Source: Candidatus Saccharimonadota bacterium (GTDB taxonomy: Bacteria; Patescibacteriota; Saccharimonadia; Saccharimonadales; UBA4665). Taken from it: DNA of 43,482 nucleotides. Position numbers and translations under genes: made by a program. The number at the start of each line of letters is the position of its first letter. Position 1 is the first letter of the stretch. This document shows positions 27,636 to 35,975 of this stretch, piece after piece. The notes beneath the pieces are model-generated. The model did no database searches. It had not been told where the DNA came from and saw nothing but the letters and a program-made list of their open reading frames with translations. The stretch lies in the NCBI GenBank assembly GCA_027346135.1, contig DAIESS010000003.1, positions 1 to 43,482 on the forward strand, given 5' to 3'.

Positions 27636-29417
27636 CTATTCTTCGATGAAGCCGCCGCTTTGATGGGCCCAGAGCTTGGCGTAGGTGCCGCCTTTGGCGA
27701 GTAACTCTTGGTGGCTGCCTTCTTCGACGATAGCTCCGTGGTCAAGCACTAGAATGCGGTCCATTTTTTGGATGGTGCTCAAGCGGTGAGCGATCACGAT
27801 AGCCGTGCGTCCCTCCATTAACTTCCAGAGTGCAGCCTGAATCAAGACTTCGCTTTCTGAGTCGAGGGCGCTAGTTGCTTCGTCGAGCACCAAAACCGGA
27901 GCGTTCTTAAGCATGGCGCGAGCGATGGCAATGCGTTGCCTTTGACCGCCCGACAATTTTACGCCACGCTCACCAACTAACGTCTCGTAGCCAAGCGGTA
28001 AGTCAACGATGAACTCATCGGCATGCGCCATTTTGGCGGCAGCGATGATTTCTTCGTCTGAAGCGGCGTTGTGACCATAGCTGATATTCTCTTCAATCGT
28101 ACGGTGGAATAGCATTGGTTCTTGAGGTACGTAGGCAATGTTGCTGCGTAAATCATCCTGGGTGATGGTGGCAATGTCCTGACCATCGATGCGGATGTGA
28201 CCGGCCTGAATGTCGGAAAAGCGTTGTAGAATACGAGTTAGCGTTGTTTTGCCGGAACCAGAATGGCCGACCAAACCGACCTTTTCACCCGGTTTTATGT
28301 GCAAATTTAAGCTTTCAAAAATGGTGTCGGCCGAGCCGTCATGTTGAAAGCGGACGGCATCAAAAACGATATCTCCGCGATTGATTCGAACCGGTTCGGG
28401 TTTTTTGGGGTCGAGAATTTCCGGCGTGGTTCGCAAGATCTCGATCATGTCGCCAGCATCGCCAATCGCGCGGTTGTAGTTGCGCAGGGCATTGTTGCTA
28501 AACATGAAAAGCTGTTCGGCCACAACTGCCGTGTAGTTGAAGATCAGGAACGTTGTCGCAATGTTGGCGCCGTAAACCATGACACCGACAACGGCCATAA
28601 CGAGCGAAAGGGCAGAAATAGTCCCCAGTAGGCTGCCGAAAAATAGCTGCTGTTTTTGGTGAGCTATAGCGAAACGGCGCAAACTTTGCTGAGTTTCGAG
28701 GGTAGCTTTTTGGAACCGTTGCTTCTCGTATTTGCGACCAGCGAAACTTTTTATGGTCATTATATTGGTGATGGCATCGGCTAAGTAGCCGGTCTGCTTG
28801 CTCTCTAGCTTGCCGTGCTCAATGCCAAGTCGGCGAACTTTTCGGGTGACAAACACGGCACTGACAACGTAAATAATTGCAAAGCCAAACAAAACTATGG
28901 CGTACCAAGGCGCCAAGCGCGCCAGAATTATGACCGAAAAAGTTACGCCAAAAAATAAAGGCAAAACGTTGAAGAGAGTAGTGTCCTGGACGCGTATGTA
29001 GCCGCCCAATAACTTATTCGACTGGGATACGAGTGAGCCACCGAAGTGATCGGCATGGAAGCGTGCGCTCTGGGCTGTGACATGACCAAAAACTTCCTCG
29101 GCGATATCTTTACTAACATTCGACTCCAAACGCCAGACAAAAAAGTCGGTAACACGCCACAGGACGCTGGTACCTAAAAAGACCATTACGGCATACCAAA
29201 CCAACTGTGTACCGAAACTATGCCAGATTTGGTGTGGTATGTAGTCGTGGTGGCTCAGCCTGTTTAAGACGCTGGCAAGAATAATCGGCGGCACGATTTG
29301 ATTTACAAGTACGGTAACCGGTAGCGCGGCGACTATGGTAATAAAATTGGCTTTGTACTTCCAGACATGCTGCCAGAAATAGCGAATAGTGTATTGGGCT
29401 GTTGATTTACGGGACAT
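27636..29417 (-). CDS. ABC transporter, fused permease/ATP-binding protein
   Basis: GLVGHSGSGKTTL Walker A, LSGGQRQRIAIARAMLKNAPVLVLDEATSALDSESE; start at MSRKSTAQYT more likely than 29501. Confidence 0.93.
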   Translation of the reverse strand: MSRKSTAQYTIRYFWQHVWKYKANFITIVAALPVTVLVNQIVPPIILASVLNRLSHHDYIPHQIWHSFGTQLVWYAVMVFLGTSVLWRVTDFFVWRLESNVSKDIAEEVFGHVTAQSARFHADHFGGSLVSQSNKLLGGYIRVQDTTLFNVLPLFFGVTFSVIILARLAPWYAIVLFGFAIIYVVSAVFVTRKVRRLGIEHGKLESKQTGYLADAITNIMTIKSFAGRKYEKQRFQKATLETQQSLRRFAIAHQKQQLFFGSLLGTISALSLVMAVVGVMVYGANIATTFLIFNYTAVVAEQLFMFSNNALRNYNRAIGDAGDMIEILRTTPEILDPKKPEPVRINRGDIVFDAVRFQHDGSADTIFESLNLHIKPGEKVGLVGHSGSGKTTLTRILQRFSDIQAGHIRIDGQDIATITQDDLRSNIAYVPQEPMLFHRTIEENISYGHNAASDEEIIAAAKMAHADEFIVDLPLGYETLVGERGVKLSGGQRQRIAIARAMLKNAPVLVLDEATSALDSESEVLIQAALWKLMEGRTAIVIAHRLSTIQKMDRILVLDHGAIVEEGSHQELLAKGGTYAKLWAHQSGGFIEE

Positions 29418-29625
29418 GCGGGACTCCTTGCCGCGTCGATTATGAGATAAGAGTAGTTTTAAAGTTTTGAAGAGGTTAACGCTGGCCGCCGGCCACAACA
29501 AAACATGGAATATACAATGTGATCATTTTGGCCGTCTCCAGGTTAATTTGATATGATTACTGCTTATCCTATCGTACTCTGTTTGCGGACGCAAGGTGTT
29601 TTCTTCTATAATTAAAGCCTAAACT

Positions 29626-31194
29626 ATGGAAATACATCCATTTAATCATTCTGGACCTGAACAATCGCCTACCGAAGAAGACGCCGAAGGGGATGATTCG
29701 TCGTCTAAAAAGAAAAAGAAAGCCGCCGCATCACGAGCGGCTTTATTCGGCGAGTCTAGCGAAGAAACGGGCGATAAGTCTAGTGAAAAACCGGCTGCTG
29801 CCGGTGAAACGCTATGGCGGCGATTGTTAGGCCAAGCGCCTGTCGAGGAGGCTAAAACTGAGACCGCTACCGAGGGCGAAGAAGCGCCTGTCGAGGTTGA
29901 GGCCGGGCCAGAGACGCCAGCCGAAGCGCTACCGCTGACGGAGCTTAGCCCGGAGGAACAGGCGGTGGTTGCTCATGAGTACATCATTGCTCGTCAGACC
30001 GCGCTAATTGAGGAGCAAGCCAGTGCGGTTGAGGCCGACGATCAGGCTGCAGTAGCGGAACGTGCGGCCGACATTGCGCTGCTTGATGCTGCCCGCCAAT
30101 TGCTCTTAGAACAACCCGATCAGCCTTATGAAGAGCCGATTACTGCCGCTTATCAGCAGACGGCCCGCCAGTTTGTGCCGCCGGCTGAATCTGTCTCGGT
30201 AAATCAACCGTCACCAAGTGAAGCGGCAGCTTGGATGTCGCCGTCGCAATCGGAGCAGACAGCCCCGGTGGCTTTTATGACGATGACTGAGAGACAAACG
30301 CCCAGTGTGGCTTCCGGCGCCGAAACGACCATTGCATCGCCCAAACCAGAAACAAATGAGATTGTTGAAAACCGAACCGGATCGGCTTTGCTGGTGGGTG
30401 GTATTGTTGGTTATTTGGTGGGTCGCCGCCGTGGCCGATTGAAGGCCGAAAAGCAATACGCTCGCATTGAGAAAAAATTGCGCACTGAAGTGCAAACAGT
30501 TCAGGCTAAAATTGCCGAAAAGGAGCAGCAGATTCGCGTTTTAGCACGCGAAAATTACCAGCGAGTCGTTACTTCGACAGCTGAAGGTGAAAAACCTGAA
30601 CGAGCGCCAGCCAGCCTACCGAGCACCGAAAAAATCGGTCTTGTCACCATCAAGGCAGTTGAAAAGGCACCCGAACCGACTCGCCAAAGAACTTCGGTCG
30701 AGCGTCCAGCCACCAAACCTAGGTCGAAAAAGCACGCCGAAACTTTGCCGCGTCCACAACTACTTGAGGCTGCTGCGGCCGTACCGGTTGGAGCGACCAA
30801 CTTACGGCGTGTTTACGAAACCAATTTGATTTCCGAACAAGGATTACGTCGGCTGATGGTAGAACATGAACGGGGTGGTGACGTCCAGCGCTCACTTAAG
30901 CGCGAGCTCATCGAGAAAGAAATGAGCTACGAACGCGATCCTCGTATGCGCAACACGAGTATTGTTGGAGCAATGGCAGCCGGGGCCGTATTTAAAACAC
31001 CGACGAATGCGCCAGATGACAATCAAACAGCCGAACCGTCCCATAATGATTCAGGCTCTGCTATCGATCGGCCGCGCTATAGCCAAGTCGCGCAAGCTTC
31101 TGCTGTCGGTTCTCAGGTAGCAGCGCTCGCAACCGTCATAACTCTGCTGCTGATCATCGTCGTCTTGCTCTACCTATTGTTCACTTCGCGTTAA
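29626..31194 (+). CDS. Acidic, largely disordered membrane protein (glycine-rich TM + coiled coil + C-terminal TM)
   Basis: E/A-rich N-terminus, SALLVGGIVGYLVGRRRGR, coiled coil, C-terminal LATVITLLLIIVVLLYLLFTSR tail anchor; TATAAT 13 nt upstream. Confidence 0.7.
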   Translation: MEIHPFNHSGPEQSPTEEDAEGDDSSSKKKKKAAASRAALFGESSEETGDKSSEKPAAAGETLWRRLLGQAPVEEAKTETATEGEEAPVEVEAGPETPAEALPLTELSPEEQAVVAHEYIIARQTALIEEQASAVEADDQAAVAERAADIALLDAARQLLLEQPDQPYEEPITAAYQQTARQFVPPAESVSVNQPSPSEAAAWMSPSQSEQTAPVAFMTMTERQTPSVASGAETTIASPKPETNEIVENRTGSALLVGGIVGYLVGRRRGRLKAEKQYARIEKKLRTEVQTVQAKIAEKEQQIRVLARENYQRVVTSTAEGEKPERAPASLPSTEKIGLVTIKAVEKAPEPTRQRTSVERPATKPRSKKHAETLPRPQLLEAAAAVPVGATNLRRVYETNLISEQGLRRLMVEHERGGDVQRSLKRELIEKEMSYERDPRMRNTSIVGAMAAGAVFKTPTNAPDDNQTAEPSHNDSGSAIDRPRYSQVAQASAVGSQVAALATVITLLLIIVVLLYLLFTSR

Positions 31195-31270
31195 TACCTC
31201 GTTTCGTTGGGCCGGACCACTAAACTCACCTTAAGCTGCGAGGAAGAATTTGTTATACTACTTGTCGCAC

Positions 31271-32170
31271 ATGCAAAAGATTATTTTATTCTATAAATTT
31301 ACGCCGATTGCCGAACCGGAAGTTATGAAGTTATGGCAAAAAACCCTGGCCGATAGTCTTGGACTAAAAGGCCGCGTCCTGATTTCGACTCATGGCATCA
31401 ACGGTACTTTGGGTGGTGAAATTGACGCCGTTAAAGCCTATGTAAAGGCCACAAAAATGTACGGACCGTTTAAGGATATTGTTTTTAAGTGGAGTGATGG
31501 TTCTGATCAAGACTTTCCTCGCTTGCAGGTAAAGGTTCGTGAAGAAATTGTTAGTTTTGGCGCTGCCGATGAGCTTAAGGTTGACGACAAGGGCGTTGTA
31601 GGTGGAGGCAAACACTTAAAGCCAAAAGAGGTTAACGAACTGGTCGATCAATATGGCGACGACGTAGTGTTCTTTGATGGCCGTAATGCTTATGAGGCGG
31701 CCGTGGGTCGTTTTAAAAATGCCGTTGTCCCGGCTACTCGTACTAGCAAGGACTTTGTCAAAGAACTCGAAAGCGGCAAGTATGACGAGCTTAAGGACAA
31801 GAAAGTCGTAACGTATTGTACGGGCGGTATTCGCTGTGAAATCTTGTCATCACTCATGAAAAACCGTGGTTTTGAGGATGTTTACCAGATAGACGGTGGT
31901 ATCGTGAAATATGGCGAGCAATATGGCGATGATGGCCTGTGGGAGGGTTCACTTTACGTATTCGACAATCGTATGGGCATGAAATTTTCAGACAAGGCCA
32001 AAGACATTGGCACTTGTGTTCGTTGTGGCTCGAAAACCAGCAATTATGAAAACTGTGCTTTAAAAAGCTGCAATGATTTAGTTTTGCTGTGCACCGATTG
32101 CGCCAAACAATCAATGTATTGTTCAGAAAAATGCCAGCAGACTGCCCAAGCTCAACCCACCACGGCATAA
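31271..32170 (+). CDS. trhO: tRNA uridine(34) hydroxylase TrhO / YceA rhodanese
   Basis: [56 protein letters not shown], Cys-rich C-terminus. Confidence 0.93.
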   Translation: MQKIILFYKFTPIAEPEVMKLWQKTLADSLGLKGRVLISTHGINGTLGGEIDAVKAYVKATKMYGPFKDIVFKWSDGSDQDFPRLQVKVREEIVSFGAADELKVDDKGVVGGGKHLKPKEVNELVDQYGDDVVFFDGRNAYEAAVGRFKNAVVPATRTSKDFVKELESGKYDELKDKKVVTYCTGGIRCEILSSLMKNRGFEDVYQIDGGIVKYGEQYGDDGLWEGSLYVFDNRMGMKFSDKAKDIGTCVRCGSKTSNYENCALKSCNDLVLLCTDCAKQSMYCSEKCQQTAQAQPTTA

Positions 32171-32316
32171 TTTACGCGCTAGACTCTATTTGACACTATG
32201 GAGAAATAAGGTGTAGGCTGCAAATCAGCAGTTGTTTCTTCCGTGCAACATACATGTGCGCAACCGCGCAGATGTTTTCGTTTACCCGCATGTCGAGGAA
32301 GCTTTTGCAGTTCTTC

Positions 32317-32330
32317 GACAATGCAATGAC
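32317..32330 (+). repeat. Left arm of 14-bp inverted repeat (GACAATGCAATGAC)
   Basis: Exact reverse complement at 33567-33580. Confidence 0.8.
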
Positions 32331-32340
32331 AACCTGAGAG

Positions 32341-33501
32341 GTGATCGAAGTGTCCAACGTTACGCAGACCCCTGGCGGGTCGATCGAAGAGGAGCTTGGT
32401 TTTTCCGACCAAGACCCTCAGGTGCCACCAACGACGCCAATCCGGCCGTACGCCAACGCCAAGCCGCCTCGCCGCCACACGGTTCGCCGCTTCGTCCGTG
32501 GGCTCGGCAGGGCAGCCAAGGTGATCGTGCCGTCGCGTCCTCACGTCGACGTTCACGTCCCGGGCGTGGTCAAGCGCAGTGGCAACTTCTACGCAGCGGT
32601 CTTGCGCGTGCTCGACCCCATCGCCGGTGCTTACAACTTCGGCGTCGCCGTCGCCCTGTTGGTCTGGGCTCACTTTGCCCGCTTGACCTTCACGAGCGAG
32701 GGTGTCGCCATGGGCGTCGCGCTGGTGCTGGTCGAACTCGTCTTGTTCGCGGCCATCCACAAGCTGTACCGCGAGGCGACGGCCAACAGCATCAAGAACC
32801 TGTTCTTGATGGGCTTGACCGCCCTGGTCGGCTTGGGCTTGACCGCTTACGTCGTCTACCGGTGGACCGATCTGGTGCCGTCGATGCTTCTGGTCTCCGG
32901 TATCTTCATGACGGTGCCGGGCCCATTGGTCGCGGTGGAGGACCAGTACATGCAGCAGACTCGTGACGAGGAGGCACAGCGTCAGGCCGACGCCAAGGTC
33001 GCCCGCGAGGTGGCACGGCTGAACGAGGCACAGCGTCAGGCCGACAGCGTGCTCGGACATCTCGTCCACCTGTCCGAGAGCCTCGAGAGGACCACCGGAA
33101 ACGCGCTCGGAACGCTCGACAAGGCAACCTCGCACGCCGCCTTCGTCTTCGATGCGGCCGGTAACCTCAAAACTCACATCACCAACGAGGGGGCTCAGGA
33201 GCTCAGCCGGCAGCGGACCCAGCTCGACACCGAGGCGGCCGCCACCAAACAGCGTCAGGACGCTCGTGAGGCCGACCTGGCCCGTCGTGAGCGCAACCTC
33301 AACGAGGAGGTGGCCCAACGGGTTCAGACCATTCATGGCGCCCTGGTGGCCGAGCTTCAGTCGCTGAAGGCGGCTCACACTGCGCCTTCGGTTCCGGAGC
33401 AGCCGCGCCCATCGCAGCCGGTGGCATCCGCCTCTCCGGTGTTCAACCTCAAGGACTTCCCCCTGACGGATCCGACCCAAGGAGGTCACGACGAGATCTG
33501 A
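32341..33501 (+). CDS. GC-rich membrane protein with long coiled coil (GTG start at 32341 or 32350)
   Basis: Pro-rich N-terminus, several TMs (e.g. ALVLVELVLFAAIHKLY, LMGLTALVGLGLTAYVVY), Q/R/E/A coiled coil; strong C/G-ending codon usage. Confidence 0.75.
   Translation: MIEVSNVTQTPGGSIEEELGFSDQDPQVPPTTPIRPYANAKPPRRHTVRRFVRGLGRAAKVIVPSRPHVDVHVPGVVKRSGNFYAAVLRVLDPIAGAYNFGVAVALLVWAHFARLTFTSEGVAMGVALVLVELVLFAAIHKLYREATANSIKNLFLMGLTALVGLGLTAYVVYRWTDLVPSMLLVSGIFMTVPGPLVAVEDQYMQQTRDEEAQRQADAKVAREVARLNEAQRQADSVLGHLVHLSESLERTTGNALGTLDKATSHAAFVFDAAGNLKTHITNEGAQELSRQRTQLDTEAAATKQRQDAREADLARRERNLNEEVAQRVQTIHGALVAELQSLKAAHTAPSVPEQPRPSQPVASASPVFNLKDFPLTDPTQGGHDEI
32971..33045 (+). repeat. Two exact copies of a 21-bp direct repeat (gaggcacagcgtcaggccgac) in the coiled-coil coding region
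   Basis: Copies at 32971-32991 and 33025-33045, encoding EAQRQAD twice. Confidence 0.85.
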
Positions 33502-33514
33502 GGGCACTCGAGTG

Positions 33515-33544
33515 GCGATGTCGCTGTAGTTTCAGCGACATCGC
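33515..33544 (+). terminator. 12-bp perfect hairpin after the coiled-coil gene
   Basis: GCGATGTCGCTG-TAGTTT-CAGCGACATCGC; no T tract. Confidence 0.55.
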
Positions 33545-33566
33545 TGCTCCCCCTCACCCCATAGCC

Positions 33567-33580
33567 GTCATTGCATTGTC
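33567..33580 (+). repeat. Right arm of 14-bp inverted repeat (GTCATTGCATTGTC)
   Basis: Exact reverse complement of 32317-32330. Confidence 0.8.
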
Positions 33581-33658
33581 AAAATCACAATATTACTAAA
33601 ACTAACTAAACACAGAGAAAAACTTTATTGACTAAAAAACAAAATACTGAAAAGATAT

Positions 33659-33687
33659 TTGACTTTACGAATATAGCCCGCTATAGT
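33659..33687 (+). promoter_or_regulatory. Promoter TTGACT-17-TATAGT of the 33.9-42.3 kb operon
   Basis: -35 33659-33664, -10 33682-33687. Confidence 0.7.
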
Positions 33688-33693
33688 CCAACC

Positions 33694-33914
33694 TATAAAG
33701 GGAATCAGCCTCTTGGCTGCATGACCAGTCGGTACGAAACGTCGCACTCACTGGTCATGCAACGCACTTGGCCTTTCGCCAACCACGCTGCATGATGGAC
33801 ATCTGGCCACTATGTCTGCGCGAGCGCGGCGAGCGGACAGCTGTCTTAAGTAAGGAACTCGAGTAAAGCTCGTGCTGTCGTTATTTATTATCTTAAAAAT
33901 AGGATGTAAGGCAT
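33694..33914 (+). ncRNA. Long structured 5' leader (candidate cis-regulatory RNA)
   Basis: 12-bp stem TGCATGACCAGT(33718-33729)/ACTGGTCATGCA(33750-33761); TTGGC-CTTTC-GCCAA (33768-33782); GACAT...ATGTC; GCGCGAGCGC; CGAG-TAAAG-CTCG. Confidence 0.5.
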
Positions 33915-34907
33915 ATGGGCGTTGAAAAGTTGATACCTGGCGTGGCACAAGCCGAGGCCGCTGGCCATGTCGGGCTGTGGTTATTTAGAAGCCGAGCCGG
34001 CCAATTGGCGCTGGGTGGACTAGCCGGCGGTGCGATTGTTGCTCTTGGTGGCATCAACGGAGTTTATGGAGTAGAGCAGACTGTATCGGCCAGTGGTGGC
34101 CATGGAGAAGTTACTGATGTACGCGCCATCCTCCCCGAAGAATGTCATGCCGCGTACACTAGCAATATTCAAAACGCTCAGGCCGAATACAATGTACAGC
34201 TTACGGGCGACCTCGGCCCTATTCACCTAAAGGTTCCGACCGGCATTAGTGACCGTGAAGATTTTAGCGGAAATATAACCAGTAAAGTCTGTTCAAAACC
34301 GTTGGATTATACAATTAGCGTTGACCCATCAAATGGTACGGCAGAGGCCGATATACCTGCTAGCGCTTTTATTACGACTGTTTACCAAACAGATATGACA
34401 GTCAACCCGTACCATACGGTTCAGAATGGCCCGACAGAATGGATTGCCAAAGCTTTAGAAGATGGTGCCAAAACCTTACCAGGCGTTAACTTTAACGGCA
34501 AGGCCGAAGATATGGTTGGTAAGTTGCGTGGCTATGCCTTCTTATCGGCTCAGAGTACGCAAGCTGAAGCATGCGGTTCGGCTGCTTGGCCAGCTCTGAA
34601 GCCCATCATAAACAAAGCGCTACAAGAGTCTTTGGCCAAAGATGCCGATATCCAGGTGCCGATGGTTAAGGCCGGTAAAGAACCACTACGTCCCGACCAG
34701 ATAAAGATTAAATTACCTGACAATATAGCGTTTACAACCCAGTATACCGACCAGCTTAACGGACTTAAGGGCCAACTTAAGAATGATCACGTAACTCTTA
34801 ATGCTCCAAAAGCTGGCACCTGCGAAATGAGCCCGGAACTCAAGCAAAAAACAGCTGAATTACAGTCATCTGCAAATACGTCAACAGGCCCGACGGTAAA
34901 CGGATAG
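33915..34907 (+). CDS. Membrane-anchored extracytoplasmic protein with four-Cys pattern
   Basis: N-terminal TM (LALGGLAGGAIVALGGINGVYG); Cys in EECHAA, KVCSKP, EACGSA, GTCEMS. Confidence 0.7.
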   Translation: MGVEKLIPGVAQAEAAGHVGLWLFRSRAGQLALGGLAGGAIVALGGINGVYGVEQTVSASGGHGEVTDVRAILPEECHAAYTSNIQNAQAEYNVQLTGDLGPIHLKVPTGISDREDFSGNITSKVCSKPLDYTISVDPSNGTAEADIPASAFITTVYQTDMTVNPYHTVQNGPTEWIAKALEDGAKTLPGVNFNGKAEDMVGKLRGYAFLSAQSTQAEACGSAAWPALKPIINKALQESLAKDADIQVPMVKAGKEPLRPDQIKIKLPDNIAFTTQYTDQLNGLKGQLKNDHVTLNAPKAGTCEMSPELKQKTAELQSSANTSTGPTVNG

Positions 34908-34916
34908 GTACGAATA

Positions 34917-35975
34917 ATGTCAAGGCGACCTTACGAACAAGACCCGGAACTATTAGGAGATATGGGGTTGGGTGATAGATACCCTTATGGTGGTCGGTTG
35001 AGCGCCGAGACGGAAGTGAATTATGACGATCGACTCCCGGTAGCCGAGCAGCCAGAAGAAGGAATCGTAACGATAGACGCTATAGCCGGGCGGCTTGTGG
35101 CAATTGGTTCTAGAAGTGAAGTATTTGATATTGCACCGGGTGAAGATCCTTATGCTTTTCGGTTGTTGGAGGTCCGGCTAGAGAATGATTGGCCAGTGGC
35201 TGTTTGTAGCCATGGGGGCATGCTTTTTAAATATCCCCTCGAAGCCGAACAGTATGTACGGATACATGAAGCCCTAACCAATCCTGATACTAGTACCGAA
35301 GCTACGGGCTATCATCCTGGATATTCGGCAACTTACTCTATGTCACCGGCAACTGACGTAGCCGAATCGCCGGTTGGTTCGACAAGCTCGAGTGATCCAC
35401 GCGAAATCGGTGTCTCTCTAAGTCTAAAATATTATGGCAATACGCCCGATCTTGAGCTTGACGCTCAAGCGCTAGCGCGTAATGTCCTCAATGGTTTGGG
35501 TGATTTGGCTTCTGCGGGCGGTACTGGTGTGGCCGTTAACCCGGGACGTCAGTCTAGCCAGCGCGGATATAGCGCCGGCCCGGTAGAAGCAAGTTCGATG
35601 CCAGTGGATCGATCGCCTTCGAATTATCATAAAACGGTCGTGGTACCACCAGCTAACACTCAAGCATCAAACAGACCGGAACGAAGCGAGGAATCTGCTG
35701 TTAACGCCGGGAGCGTATCCGAAAGGGCGCGCCGTATCGTACTCAGCAAATGGGGCAAGGGGCTTGCCAGAGTAATGATTGGCGCAATGATTATGGTGCC
35801 GACTGCCCATACGGCTGCCGAGTGGGCGGGCGGTAAGATACCGTTTGTTAAGCTGAACCAAAACGATCCCCGAGCCTTTAGCGGTGATATGCTCCACAAC
35901 GCTAAGCTTATTATCACTGCACCGGCCGAACTGTACCACACGGGCATGGTCTTGATAGGAGCGGAGGATAAATAA
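34917..35975 (+). CDS. Hypothetical membrane-associated protein with C-terminal TM
   Basis: ORF in the same operon; stop overlaps the next start as TAATG. Confidence 0.7.
   Translation: MSRRPYEQDPELLGDMGLGDRYPYGGRLSAETEVNYDDRLPVAEQPEEGIVTIDAIAGRLVAIGSRSEVFDIAPGEDPYAFRLLEVRLENDWPVAVCSHGGMLFKYPLEAEQYVRIHEALTNPDTSTEATGYHPGYSATYSMSPATDVAESPVGSTSSSDPREIGVSLSLKYYGNTPDLELDAQALARNVLNGLGDLASAGGTGVAVNPGRQSSQRGYSAGPVEASSMPVDRSPSNYHKTVVVPPANTQASNRPERSEESAVNAGSVSERARRIVLSKWGKGLARVMIGAMIMVPTAHTAAEWAGGKIPFVKLNQNDPRAFSGDMLHNAKLIITAPAELYHTGMVLIGAEDK

Noticed and set aside
32179-33507. 442-aa ORF on the minus strand
   Set aside because: Exactly antisense to the GC-rich coiled-coil gene; low-complexity H/Q/R/G composition typical of a shadow ORF in high-GC codons; the + strand ORF has TMs, a coiled coil and plausible initiation.
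32317-33580. Canonical insertion sequence
   Set aside because: Inverted repeats are present but the enclosed gene is a membrane coiled-coil protein, not a transposase, and no target-site duplication was evident.
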